This document shows positions 1 through 6,093 of a stretch of DNA of 10,934 nucleotides, in pieces (positions within the stretch are counted from its first letter, which is position 1; the number at the start of each line of letters is the position of its first letter). Below the pieces are notes generated by a model that saw only the letters and a list, made by a program, of their open reading frames with translations, did not search any database and had not been told where the DNA came from. Both the position numbers and the translations under genes were made by a program. The DNA comes from Perkinsus olseni (Eukaryota > Perkinsozoa > Perkinsida > Perkinsidae): contig JABANP010000951.1 in the NCBI GenBank assembly GCA_013115135.1, forward strand, positions 1 through 10,934, in the 5' to 3' direction.

Positions 1-13
1 TAGTAGTAGTAGT
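1..13. repeat. (TAG)4 simple repeat at the window edge
   Basis: Four TAG units open the window, so the tract may continue to the left. The remaining bases up to about 80 show no recognisable signal. TAG/CTA tracts recur at 2071, 3637, 8349 and 9205, so this belongs to a repeat class found throughout the window. Confidence 0.9.
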
Positions 14-121
14 ACTAATCATAGATTCAACAAGACCGTATATACCGTAAATACTATTCACTACTGTCACGAACACAATATGATTGTTATCATGCAACTA
101 TGTGTTGTAGATACATCACAT

Positions 122-395
122 GGAAGAGCATCCGACGAAGTCATCATTAACTCCGATGAAGAGCCGTCGTCGTCATATTCTGATGACAATGACAATGATA
201 ATGATAAGGATGACAGGAATAATAGAGAGCACGATGGAGACTATGATGATATACATCATAATACAGCGTATCAACAACAACAAGCATCATCATCATCTTC
301 ATCAACAACAGCTGCTACATCGTCGTCGTCATCTCCCCATGCCATTATATATTGATCTAAGGGTTGATAAATCCCCCATACTAGCTGGAGAGGAA
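122..395 (+). CDS. Candidate exon(s) of an unrecognised acidic, serine-rich protein
   Basis: One frame (80-355) encodes an Asp/Asn/Glu-rich stretch followed by poly-Gln, poly-Ser and Thr/Ala/Ser runs. A second frame gives a more complex peptide just upstream of 396, reading PLYIDLRVDKSPILAGEE. That second frame runs into GTATTC at 396. A strong branch-point and acceptor-like sequence follows (TTCTAACGC, then TTATTGTTATAG ending at 447), which would define a 52-base intron. The next exon after 447 hits a stop quickly, so a later acceptor near 521 is also possible. I recognise no family. The repeat-coded part could be untranslated DNA; the peptide before 396 is the best coding evidence. Confidence 0.3.
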
Positions 396-447
396 GTATT
401 CTTTTCCCGCTACACCTTACTTCTAACGCTTATGCTTATTGTTATAG
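396..447 (+). other. Probable short intron (or first part of a longer one)
   Basis: The segment starts GTATTC, contains TTCTAACGC resembling a branch point, and ends in a pyrimidine-rich run and TATAG. Its 52-base length matches the introns of the SR140 gene downstream. A second acceptor-like site, ACTAATC followed by CAACAACAG, ends near 521, so the intron may instead run 396-521. No phase test could separate the two models. Confidence 0.4.
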
Positions 448-521
448 AGGTATATGGTTACATAGGAATAATTCACGAATGAATCTTTTAAACTAATCAT
501 CCATCATCAACAACAACAGAC

Positions 522-700
522 CACTGCTTGGGGTCAGTATGGATGCCCTGTTATGAACACCAATGATGGTGATGATGATGATATTGAAATGAGATTCTGG
601 TTATCAAGAGAGGAGGGCCAGCTAGTAGTGGATGAAAAGACTATTACCTTGCTTCAGATTATACAACTCTACTACATCATGGTTACTACGATAATAATAA
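522..700 (+). CDS. Candidate exon, unrecognised protein
   Basis: After an acceptor-like CAACAACAACAG the frame starting at 522 stays open for about 200 bases. It encodes a non-repetitive peptide containing WGQYGCPV, an Asp run (NDGDDDDIEMRFW) and LSREEGQLVVDEKTI. The mixed composition, with Trp and Phe, separates it from the repeat-derived frames around it. From about 685 the frame becomes an ATA/ATG repeat, so the exon probably ends earlier. It could belong to the same gene as the exons at 122-395 and 851-1150. No domain is recognised. Confidence 0.3.
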
Positions 701-850
701 TAATACTCACGACAATAATGAATTAAATAATACTACCAATAAGAAGGTTGATATGGCGGTTGTTATCAATGGCAGATTATCGTATAAACTAGAGCTATAT
801 GCTGCCAAAAGCGTTACTACGTAGCATTCAGGGTTATAACGCAAAAGAAT

Positions 851-1150
851 ATGATAGAATCCAGCAGGAGGCTACAAGAGGGTGATGATGTATCCTTGTT
901 GAGGGATAAGAGTTTATTACAAATACCAGTGATGGAAGCTAGAGAGATAGAGGCTGGATTATTGGTACAACTTATTCATACAATACAAGATTATATAACA
1001 ATCATTGATCATGATGCATACCATAACATTGGTGATGATGTCAATGGTGACAGTGGTCATGTATTGAGCGTATCATCACATCAAGACAATGGCGATGATA
1101 AGACAGTTGATGATGATAATAATAGAAGCACTAAGAAGGGTAATAAATGA
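851..1150 (+). CDS. Candidate terminal exon with acidic tail, unrecognised protein
   Basis: This is a 99-codon open frame. Its first half is non-repetitive and helical-looking (LLRDKSLLQIPVMEAREIEA, then a hydrophobic stretch around residues 38-54). Its second half is Asp/Asn/Ser-rich and ends in a Lys-rich tail (STKKGNK) before TGA. The change from structured to acidic/basic low complexity would suit a protein C-terminus. The ATG at 851 need not be the true start: a different frame upstream (about 800-885) also encodes a plausible peptide, LLRSIQGYNAKEYDRIQQEA, so a splice between them is possible. Function unknown. Confidence 0.4.
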   Translation: MIESSRRLQEGDDVSLLRDKSLLQIPVMEAREIEAGLLVQLIHTIQDYITIIDHDAYHNIGDDVNGDSGHVLSVSSHQDNGDDKTVDDDNNRSTKKGNK

Positions 1151-1597
1151 TAGCAACAAGAACAAGAAACAACAAGCCTACCAAATAATCGTGGGTCTTC
1201 GCACTCAGTCATCACTATAACTCTTATCATCATAATCATCATCTCGCTACTCATTAATGTGCTATTAATGCACTGTTCGACTGCTTTGTTAGGATGTTAT
1301 CATAGCATCATTGCTTCGAAGTTTGTGCTGCTTTTCCCTAACATTGACTGTTGTTGTATTGATGGTGGTGGTGGTGGAGAGGGCGGCGGAGCATACCCTA
1401 TCATGTCATCACATCAGAGTAGTGTCGTTTTTTGTGTGCGTACCGCGTACGGAATGTTTCCTCTTCAGTCGAAGCGTATATGAACAACCCAACACCAGAC
1501 GTCTGACTCCACCTACCGTTATGTTCCCTATTAAAAAACAGTTAGTTAGTCACAACACTCGTCAGTGCAACTGCGCCAAAAATCATTTTTTGGTCAG
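1151..1597. other. Spacer without a supported gene
   Basis: The stretch holds CAA/ATC-type repeats, a hydrophobic frame around 1215-1345 that is largely coded by ATC/ATA repeats, a GGT/GGA-rich patch at 1362-1392, and ordinary sequence to 1597. The open frames at 1259-1483 and 1311-1679 overlap each other in different frames. The second runs into the antisense of the tRNA-like element, so I do not treat either as a gene. Confidence 0.5.
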
Positions 1598-1602
1598 AAA
1601 AA
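1598..1602 (-). terminator. Possible RNA polymerase III terminator of the tRNA-like element
   Basis: On the - strand a run of five T lies directly after the 3' end of the tRNA-like sequence (AAAAA on the + strand). T4 or longer is the usual Pol III stop. It depends on the tRNA-like call being right. Confidence 0.35.
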
Positions 1603-1675
1603 CGCCCGGTCTGGGATTCGAACCGGGGACTCGAGTGTTCGGAATATGCTTCGCCGAAGGCAAGCATATTCCGGC
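1603..1675 (-). pseudogene. tRNA-like element (tRNA-derived or tRNA pseudogene) with long hairpin
   Basis: Read on the - strand, about 73 bases end in a tRNA-like 3' half. A perfect internal B box GGTTCGAATCC lies at 1614-1624, preceded by a standard seven-base anticodon loop pattern TTCCGAA (anticodon CCG would be Arg) at the expected distance. A short T run follows the 3' end. The 5' half does not fold as a tRNA: the anticodon stem and the T stem pair badly, and the first half is dominated by a 12-base inverted repeat (1640-1651 with 1662-1673). The acceptor ends GCCGGAA and ACCGGGC pair at only about four of seven positions. This suggests a decayed tRNA or the head of a tRNA-derived repeat (SINE), not a working gene. 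A coincidental B box is the alternative. Confidence 0.4.
1640..1673. repeat. 12-bp inverted repeat forming a strong hairpin
   Basis: CGGAATATGCTT at 1640-1651 is the exact reverse complement of AAGCATATTCCG at 1662-1673. The ten bases between them (CGCCGAAGGC) add further pairs (GCC with GGC, one bulged base). It lies inside the tRNA-like element and replaces what would be its D arm and the 5' side of its anticodon arm. Confidence 0.85.
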
Positions 1676-1815
1676 CTGAAATCATTGCTGTCGACGCATG
1701 AGGATGTTGTCATAATTATCAGCTTTCTGCCTCAGTCTATCATCTATGTCATCATCATCATCATCGTCGAAAAAGGACAACAACGGCTCGTCCTCCTTTC
1801 CTCACCATAATCAGC

Positions 1816-1846
1816 GTGGTGGTGGTGGTGGTGGTGGTGGTGGTGG
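1816..1846. repeat. (GGT)10 simple repeat
   Basis: About ten GGT units. In the frame of the 1746-2006 open frame this gives a poly-Gly run between poly-Ser runs, all repeat-coded. I do not call that frame a gene. Confidence 0.9.
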
Positions 1847-1993
1847 ATCATTACTATGCAATGATGATGCAAGGCTACACTCTAGATCATCATCATCATC
1901 AAGTACGCGACAACATGATCATCCTGAGCAGCAGCAGGCATTGAGGGGCGTAGAGGCCCCCGCTGCTGCTGCTGGTCATCACCATTACAATAG

Positions 1994-2070
1994 GGAGAAG
2001 TACTAGTCGATCACCGAGTCGAAGAGGCCGACAGAGGACAGGACATCGGCGAGGCAGGAGGGATTATGAG
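1994..2070 (+). CDS. Candidate RS-rich exon
   Basis: After an acceptor-like ACAATAG the frame reads an arginine/serine-rich peptide (GRSTSRSPSRRGRQ, then RRGRRDYE) and runs to GTAGTAG at 2071. RS dipeptides are typical of SR-type splicing factors. It could be an N-terminal exon of the SR140 gene that starts nearby, or part of a separate SR-type gene. The composition is not explained by the surrounding TAG/ATC repeats. An intron 2071-2156 ending in TATGTAG is possible, but I could not carry the frame onward with confidence. Confidence 0.35.
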
Positions 2071-2410
2071 GTAGTAGTAGTAGTAGGGTTATTATTATCA
2101 ACTCATGTGAATGGTATCACGTATATATAACCGCATAATTGTATGACTGTATGTAGATGTATTATTATGAGAGGATGAAAGGAAGTAGTAGCAAGAACAT
2201 CATCACCTCCGAAATAATTATGATTATACGACCAAGGATACGACGGTTGGGATGGTCTCTAGCGATGATGATGAAGATGATGATGAGATGCTCATAGAAT
2301 CGCTCATAATGATCTCTATACTCATTGATAGTGTTATCGATCATTAGGAGCTGCTGTTACAATGCTGCAGCAGTAGCTATAGCTGCGGCAAAAGAACATG
2401 GCGAAGCACA
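2071..2410. other. Repeat-rich stretch, possible introns and an acidic exon piece
   Basis: Begins with (GTA)n at 2071-2086. A frame at 2237-2349 encodes SSDDDEDDDEM followed by a hydrophobic stretch and then a stop; most of it is GAT repeat. An intron at 2185-2236 (GTAGTA to CCAAG) would fit the usual size. I see no certain gene boundary here. The ATG of the SR140 gene is probably in or just after this stretch. Confidence 0.35.
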
Positions 2411-5400
2411 ATGACAGTGCATGAGTTGGATAGGAGGATAGCTGTCGCTAGGCAGTACTCTAATCACACAATCATCATCTTGCCGCCTTCACCACCTTTG
2501 GGAAAGGCTCCCCAACCACTGCGGCAACAGCAGCGAGCAGCAGGAGGAGGAAAGCTACTAAGACGGTATTACCTGGATTTACTAGCATGGATGATGATGA
2601 CGACGACGAACAGTCAGAGCAGGAGTATCCTAGTAGTAGAGGTAGCTCTAATGGGCACCATTCAGGGAAGGTAGGATACTAGTCATGGTGATGGTATGAC
2701 GTATGATGATTGATGTAGACTCTGCTGCTGTTACTGCTGGTGCTGCTACTGGTGGTGCACCTGTACCCACCACCATCATCATCAGGACAGATGCCGATAC
2801 ACACCACAAAGACGAAACAAATGGATGATTTCCTAGATGGTAAGACTAATGTGGCAACGACGACGAGGACGAGGAGGGACTGACGACAATAGTCGTCATG
2901 ATCATCATCATCATATCTCCGTGTTGTTGTTGTTAGAGATTAAATCAGCGTCATCAACTCCAGACATGAAGTTGAAACTTTTGAAAGATACTTTAAAGCA
3001 AGGTACATTGACAGTAGCAGAGCAGTTACGTGTTAAAGTAATAATATCATGAATCTATTCTGATGAGAATATTGCCATCATCAGGGACGCCTTGCTGGCC
3101 TACAGAGTAAACTTGGTGGTGTTACTACTTTACAGGAATCGGAAATGATCGGCAAGGCGATGAGAGGGTAGTGGCATCATAATCATGTTCTTCATTTTGT
3201 TGTTCATGACAATCATATTCAGCGACCAACATCATGGGGATTACCAAGATGATGAGGAGACGGCTAACTTATACATCGGCAACCTACCATTCGGGGTTAC
3301 CGAGGATATGCTAATAAAGGAATTTGGTAAATATGGATCGATGTAAGAATAATATCAACAATGGAGGTAGTATTCTTGTTGTTGTTGCATTTCAGTACCA
3401 GTGTTAAGATAATGTATCCGAGGACAGACGAAGAACGATCCAGAGGGTAGCCAATGGCTACTAGCCATCATCATCATCATCATCACTGGGCAGCATTCAT
3501 ATTACTACACCTACCATAGTTACGTACCAGCGTTTATAGCATTCTCGTCGAGAGAGGAAGCACAGGCAGCAAAGGAAGCAATGGAAAGCGGACCCTGCAC
3601 GTTCGGGGGAGCTATGATGAGAGAGACTATATTACGGTAGTAGTAGTAGTAGTAGGAGCTGGTTATCAGGGCTTGGTTATTATTATTACCAATGATACTA
3701 GGGTTGGATGGGGTAAAGCAATGAACTCTGCTCAAGTTAAAACAGCACAACGTAATAAGAGTATGCTTGTTCAAGTCGCACAACAACAAGGAGGAGGAGA
3801 AGGAGGAGTTGTAGGAGCTAGTAATACCTCAGGAGGAGCGACTGGATACCCGATAGTAGGGCAGCATGCTCCAGCATCATTAGTAGTAGTATGAGTATCT
3901 CAGACTACTACGACTACAACCACAACAACCTTACCATCACCCCCTCCTAGTGTACTACATTCCAACTTCTCACAACCCAAACCCGTAATAGCTCCTCCTC
4001 CTCCTGTTGTTGTGGTGGATGTAATGTGTTCTTGTTCTGGTTGTTAGAGTATTCCTGTTCATGTTGAAGTGCCAAAGTCGGATAAACAAAGATCATTGAT
4101 TGATAAGATAGCAAGAATGGTAGCTGATAATGGCCGCAATGTTGAACAAGTAATCATACCACCACCACCACCACCACCACCGTCAGTGTCCTACCTTGTA
4201 GGTCGCCATAATGAGGGTCCAAGCACGGAATGGTCGCAAAGAGAAGTACTACCACTACAACCACTATTACTACAGCTGCTTCCCAACCCTTCTTCTTCCC
4301 TTCCCCCAGGTACAACTTTCTCTTTGACTATGACTCTCCCCAAGCACAGTATTATCGTTGGCGGACGTGAGTGTTGCTGCTTGTTCATGTTATTCTTATT
4401 ATTCTACTCATTATGAATAATAACAGATTCGCGTATGCTCAAGGGGATAGTGGTCTACGCTGGCGAACCGAGCCTTTCATTGCGTGTCAAGCCAATCCTT
4501 TATGTAGTGATCCAAGTAAGTTACGAAAGAAGTGGTATGACCATCGATACGTCTGCATCATCCTCACTATTATTTCAGCGGTTCTTTGGCATCCGCCGCC
4601 CTGTAGGGCTGCCGAAAGAAGCACTCATGACAGTAGTAACTCTTCTCTGCTGCTGCTGGTGTTGGTAGTGGCAGTGGTGGCCGAAGATCTGATGAAATAA
4701 AACGTAATAAGCACAGCAAGAATGATGATGCAGTAGTGAGCATCAGCATGGCATTAGTATTATGGCTAGGCGGACCGGTGGAAGATCACGTAGCAAACTG
4801 GGTGGTAAGATGTTGATACCATCGGATAAGGCTTTATTAATGGATAAGTTAACTAACTCCAGCCAGCAGTACCAATAGTAATAATGATACAGTCATCATG
4901 ATCATGTTACTGATGATCTTTTCTTCTTCTTGGTAGGATATGTTTATTAAGGATTTAATGGTGGTGTATAGATCACACTCGGAGAGTAGTGCATTGAGGA
5001 TAGTTGATATGATAATACATGAGATGAAGGATGAAAGGAAGGATAGACTAAGCAAGATACTCTCCTGTAAGAGGACTTCAAGGACGAAGATAACCTATCA
5101 GATACCTATCATCATGTACAGGTATTTAGCATCGGATATATTACATAATAGTGGATGCTCGACTAAGAACTTGGTGCCTGGAGTTATCGCACCCACTAGA
5201 GCTCCAAATGCGCACAAACTACTGGCCATGTTGCGCAACAACAACAGCAACAACTGCGAAAATGATGGTAATACCAATAGCAGCAAACTAACAATCGAGT
5301 CGTCATCATCATCATCCGCCATTATCACGGTATTAATAGTGGTGCATCATTCAAGATAACTCGTCGTCAATCAATAGCAGTGGACAAAATGTTGCCAGTA

Positions 5401-6093
5401 GTACCTACTTACGCTGAGACAGACGCCATATTCGGCCCTGAGGTACATGAGGCAGCTGGCAGCTTAACATTAATGAGAACCCCTGATAAAGATCATGATC
5501 TATCCAATATCGGACACCATGACGACACAAGAGGAGAGGGACGACACTTCAGTCAATTGGAACGTTACTGTCGGAATAACGGTGAGTACTCATACCAATG
5601 GCAGCAACAGCAGCAGGGAGGCAAGTGCTGATAGTGGACATTCAGGCCTATTACGAATATCATCCTAGTAGTCTACTCGATGCTGAGGAAGAAAACAATG
5701 GTTGCTCTTGCACAGACAATTAACGAAAGATTGTAATAACGATATTCGATAGCAACACTTGGCAACCGATACCGCAAGTGCATGCAGTGTCCTTGGATGA
5801 TCAGATATCATAATAAGAATGGTGGTGGTGGGTGGTGGGTAAGATGGGTGGTGATGATGATGATGATGATGGTATAGATGGTGAATCAGTTGGCAGTGAT
5901 GATATTAGCACAGCCACCAGTGACTATGATGAGGAGGATGAAGAGGATACTGATGGTAGTGCGTATTACTGTCCGCATGCTTTTGTTGTTGTTGTGGATG
6001 ATGATGATGTCAGGTGAAGCTACTGATATTACCTGGTGATGGTATTGAAGAGGTCATCGAGGAAGAGAAGGAGGGAGAGGAAAGCCGTAGATA
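2411..6093 (+). CDS. U2SURP: SR140/U2SURP homologue: U2 snRNP-associated splicing factor (multi-exon, limits approximate)
   Basis: SR140/U2SURP is a nuclear protein that associates with the U2 snRNP. The family carries an RRM, a SURP module and a CID (RNA polymerase II C-terminal-domain-interacting-type fold). All three are recognisable here in the right order, followed by a SAP-like motif and an acidic tail as in plant homologues. Well-supported exons: 2719-2839, 2937-3037, 3085-3167, 3223-3342, 3396-3446, 3520-3636, 3702-3855, 3904-3984, 4048-4149, 4202-4245, 4310-4366, 4427-4515 and 4579 onward. A less certain exon is 2507-2670. All joins from 2670 to 4579 keep frame. Later exons are less certain: about 4730-4873, 4937-5359, part of 5380-5581, 5635-5700, 5753 onward, and an acidic piece to about 6093. 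The N-terminus is unresolved; the family's conserved N-terminal segment was not found. Strongest matches are SVKIMYPRTDEERSRG in the RRM, WGKAM after it, and AQGDSGLRWRTEPF after the SURP module. The stop is probably TAA at 6091-6093, low confidence. Confidence 0.85.
2507..3167 (+). CDS. U2SURP: SR140 N-terminal exons (low-complexity and coiled region)
   Basis: Exons 2507-2670, 2719-2839, 2937-3037 and 3085-3167 join with phases 0, 1, 0 and 2. The first encodes KATKTVLPGFTSMDDDDDEQ and a Ser/Gly tail. The second is Leu-rich (partly CTG repeat), then PPPSSSGQMPIHTTKTKQMD. Across the second intron the frame reads MDDFLDEIKS, which resembles the conserved segment before the RRM in the family (plant proteins have NIDNFMEELKHEQE). 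The rest (KLLKDTLKQGTLTVAEQLRV, GRLAGLQSKLGG) looks like a helical linker special to this lineage. The Leu-rich start of exon 2719-2839 is the weakest part; a later acceptor at 2790 (GGACAG) would also keep frame and would remove it. The exon upstream of 2507 was not fixed; ELDRRIAVARQ at about 2420-2454 is a candidate. Confidence 0.6.
3223..3855 (+). CDS. U2SURP: SR140 RRM domain exons
   Basis: Four exons (3223-3342, 3396-3446, 3520-3636, 3702-3855) encode one RRM, the RNA-binding domain of the family. The RNP2 motif LYIGNL is at 3269-3286. The next strand, SVKIMYPRTDEERSRG, differs little from the family's SVKIMWPRTDEER. The RNP1 motif is split by intron 3447-3519 and reads RGYVPAFIAF, with two more residues (VP) than the usual form such as CGFVAF. 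The domain ends in RVGWGKAM, matching the family's KLGWGKAV; the intron 3637-3701 splits the Arg codon before it. After the domain the exon becomes Gly/Gln-rich. All intron phases within the domain are 2. This is the surest part of the gene. Confidence 0.9.
3904..3984 (+). CDS. U2SURP: SR140 proline-rich linker exon
   Basis: A 27-codon phase-0 exon between the RRM and SURP modules encodes a Thr run and then LPSPPPSVLHSNFSQPKP. Family members have a proline-rich linker at this place. The donor at 3985 is chosen because it gives a 63-base intron and keeps frame. A donor at 4021 would give only 27 bases and extend the exon by a poly-Pro/Val run. The acceptor at 3903 is required by the stop codon at 3892-3894 in the upstream frame. 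Confidence 0.5.
4048..4632 (+). CDS. U2SURP: SR140 SURP module and following conserved segment
   Basis: Exons 4048-4149, 4202-4245, 4310-4366, 4427-4515 and 4579-about 4632 encode a SURP (SWAP) module, a fold used by splicing factors for protein contacts. The first helix is SLIDKIARMVADNGRNVEQ; the second part is AIMRVQARN, then YNFLFDYDSPQAQYYRWR with the family's FLF...YY.WR pattern. After intron 4367-4426 the frame continues FAYAQGDSGLRWRTEPF, close to the plant sequence FAQGDTLQRWRTEPF, then VLWHPPP, matching the family's Trp-x-Pro-Pro-Pro. Phases are 0, 2, 2, 1 and all joins fit. About three extra residues (RKE region) lie between AIM and FLF compared with human. The 3' end of the last exon is uncertain. 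Confidence 0.88.
4633..4729 (+). other. Unresolved splice region between SURP and CID exons
   Basis: GTAGTAAC at 4633 is a likely donor, but no single acceptor before the CID exon gives a matching phase. A middle piece at about 4669-4727 encodes SGSGGRRSDEIKRNKHSKND, which could be a small exon. GTAGTG at about 4665 and CATCAG at about 4747 form an alternative phase-0 pair. I leave the structure open. Confidence 0.4.
4730..5359 (+). CDS. U2SURP: SR140 CID domain exons (with unusual junction and insertion)
   Basis: The frame before 4874 reads ARRTGGRSRSKLGGK then LIPSDKALLMDKLTNSS, matching the family's start of the CID (plant GRSR...LTDSQRDEFEDMLRAL). The frame from 4937 reads DMFIKDLMVVYRSHSESSAL, RIVDMIIHEM, and after a basic stretch IPIIMYRYLASDILHNSG, matching KIARLYLVSDVLYNSS in human. 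CIDs bind phosphorylated polymerase tails in related proteins. In this family the role is less clear. Aligning both parts needs QQYQ directly before DMFIKDL, but no GT donor gives that phase (see findings). A basic insertion of about 20 residues lies between RIVDMI and LASDIL. After about 5215 the frame becomes Asn/Ser-rich and stops at 5357-5359. Confidence 0.75.
5380..6093 (+). CDS. U2SURP: SR140 C-terminal exons: SAP-like motif and acidic tail (structure uncertain)
   Basis: The frame at 5380-5581 encodes VVPTYAETDAIFGPEVHEAA and ends FSQLERYCRNN, like the plant SR140 sequence FAELERRCRHNG of its SAP-like motif. GTGAGT follows at 5582. An intron 5582-5634 (53 bases) joins with phase 1 to an exon reading DIQAYYEYHPSSLLDAEEEN, which resembles the rest of that motif (ARLLSLEDAEKQ). 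A second intron 5701-5752 (52 bases, non-standard GTTGCT donor) leads to TLGNRYRKCMQ. Further on, 5840-6015 is GAT/GAG-rich and encodes GESVGSDD and SDYDEEDEEDTDG, like the acidic DxDG repeats of animal homologues. The last piece (about 6016-6093) reads PGDGIEEVIEEEKEGEESRR and ends in TAA. The joins after 5752 are not proven. Confidence 0.5.
5582..5752 (+). other. Two probable introns of the SR140 3' part
   Basis: 5582-5634 begins GTGAGT and ends GATAG. 5701-5752 begins GTTGCT and ends CGATAG. Both are 52-53 bases, contain in-frame stops, and flank a 66-base exon whose frame fits both sides (phase 1 each). The first is better supported because of its consensus donor. Confidence 0.5.
5846..5872. 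repeat. (GAT)n tract
   Basis: About eight GAT/GGT units. In frame they would give poly-Asp within the acidic tail of the SR140 homologue. An intron model 5839-5889 (GTAAGA to ATCAG) would instead place them in an intron. Confidence 0.8.

Larger units (their letters stand above)
2671..4578 (+). other. Set of thirteen short GT-AG introns in the SR140 gene
   Basis: Introns placed from phase agreement and protein similarity: 2671-2718, 2840-2936, 3038-3084, 3168-3222, 3343-3395, 3447-3519, 3637-3701, 3856-3903, 3985-4047, 4150-4201, 4246-4309, 4367-4426 and 4516-4578. Lengths are 47-97 bases, median about 60. All begin GT, mostly GTA, and end AG. Most hold in-frame stops, so reading through is impossible. 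Those at 3168, 3343, 3447, 3637, 4246, 4367 and 4516 are supported by family-conserved residues close to both sides. The ones at 2671, 3856 and 3985 rest mainly on frame and length. Likely further introns are 5582-5634 and 5701-5752. Confidence 0.75.

Noticed and set aside
80..482. Two overlapping open frames, one acidic and one Met/Arg-rich
   Set aside because: They are the same GAT/TGA and CAT repeats read in two frames. Only the non-repetitive end before 396 is kept as coding evidence.
851..1150. Relation of the LLQIPVM segment to Sec63-type proteins
   Set aside because: Only a few residues agree and the order of neighbouring candidate exons does not fit that family.
1603..1675. Functional tRNA-Arg (CCG)
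   Set aside because: The anticodon loop and B box are good, but acceptor, anticodon and T stems do not pair, so a working tRNA is unlikely.
1311..1810. Open frames with the peptide GFEPGT or SGIRTGD
   Set aside because: Such peptides arise when the antisense strand of a tRNA B box is translated; the tRNA-like element on the - strand explains them.
1746..2006. Poly-Ser/poly-Gly open frame
   Set aside because: Almost wholly coded by ATC, GGT and CAG repeats; the RS-rich frame overlapping its end is more protein-like.
3520..3789. - strand open frame of 89 codons
   Set aside because: It is antisense to the RRM exons and to a TAG tract (poly-Tyr), with no family features.
5067..5101. GTAAGAGG...CTATCAG as a 35-base intron in the CID
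   Set aside because: It does not keep phase and is shorter than every other intron in the gene.
4191..5328. - strand open frames opposite the SURP and CID exons
   Set aside because: They lie opposite well-supported conserved exons, and their content (poly-Leu, poly-Asp) comes from repeats.
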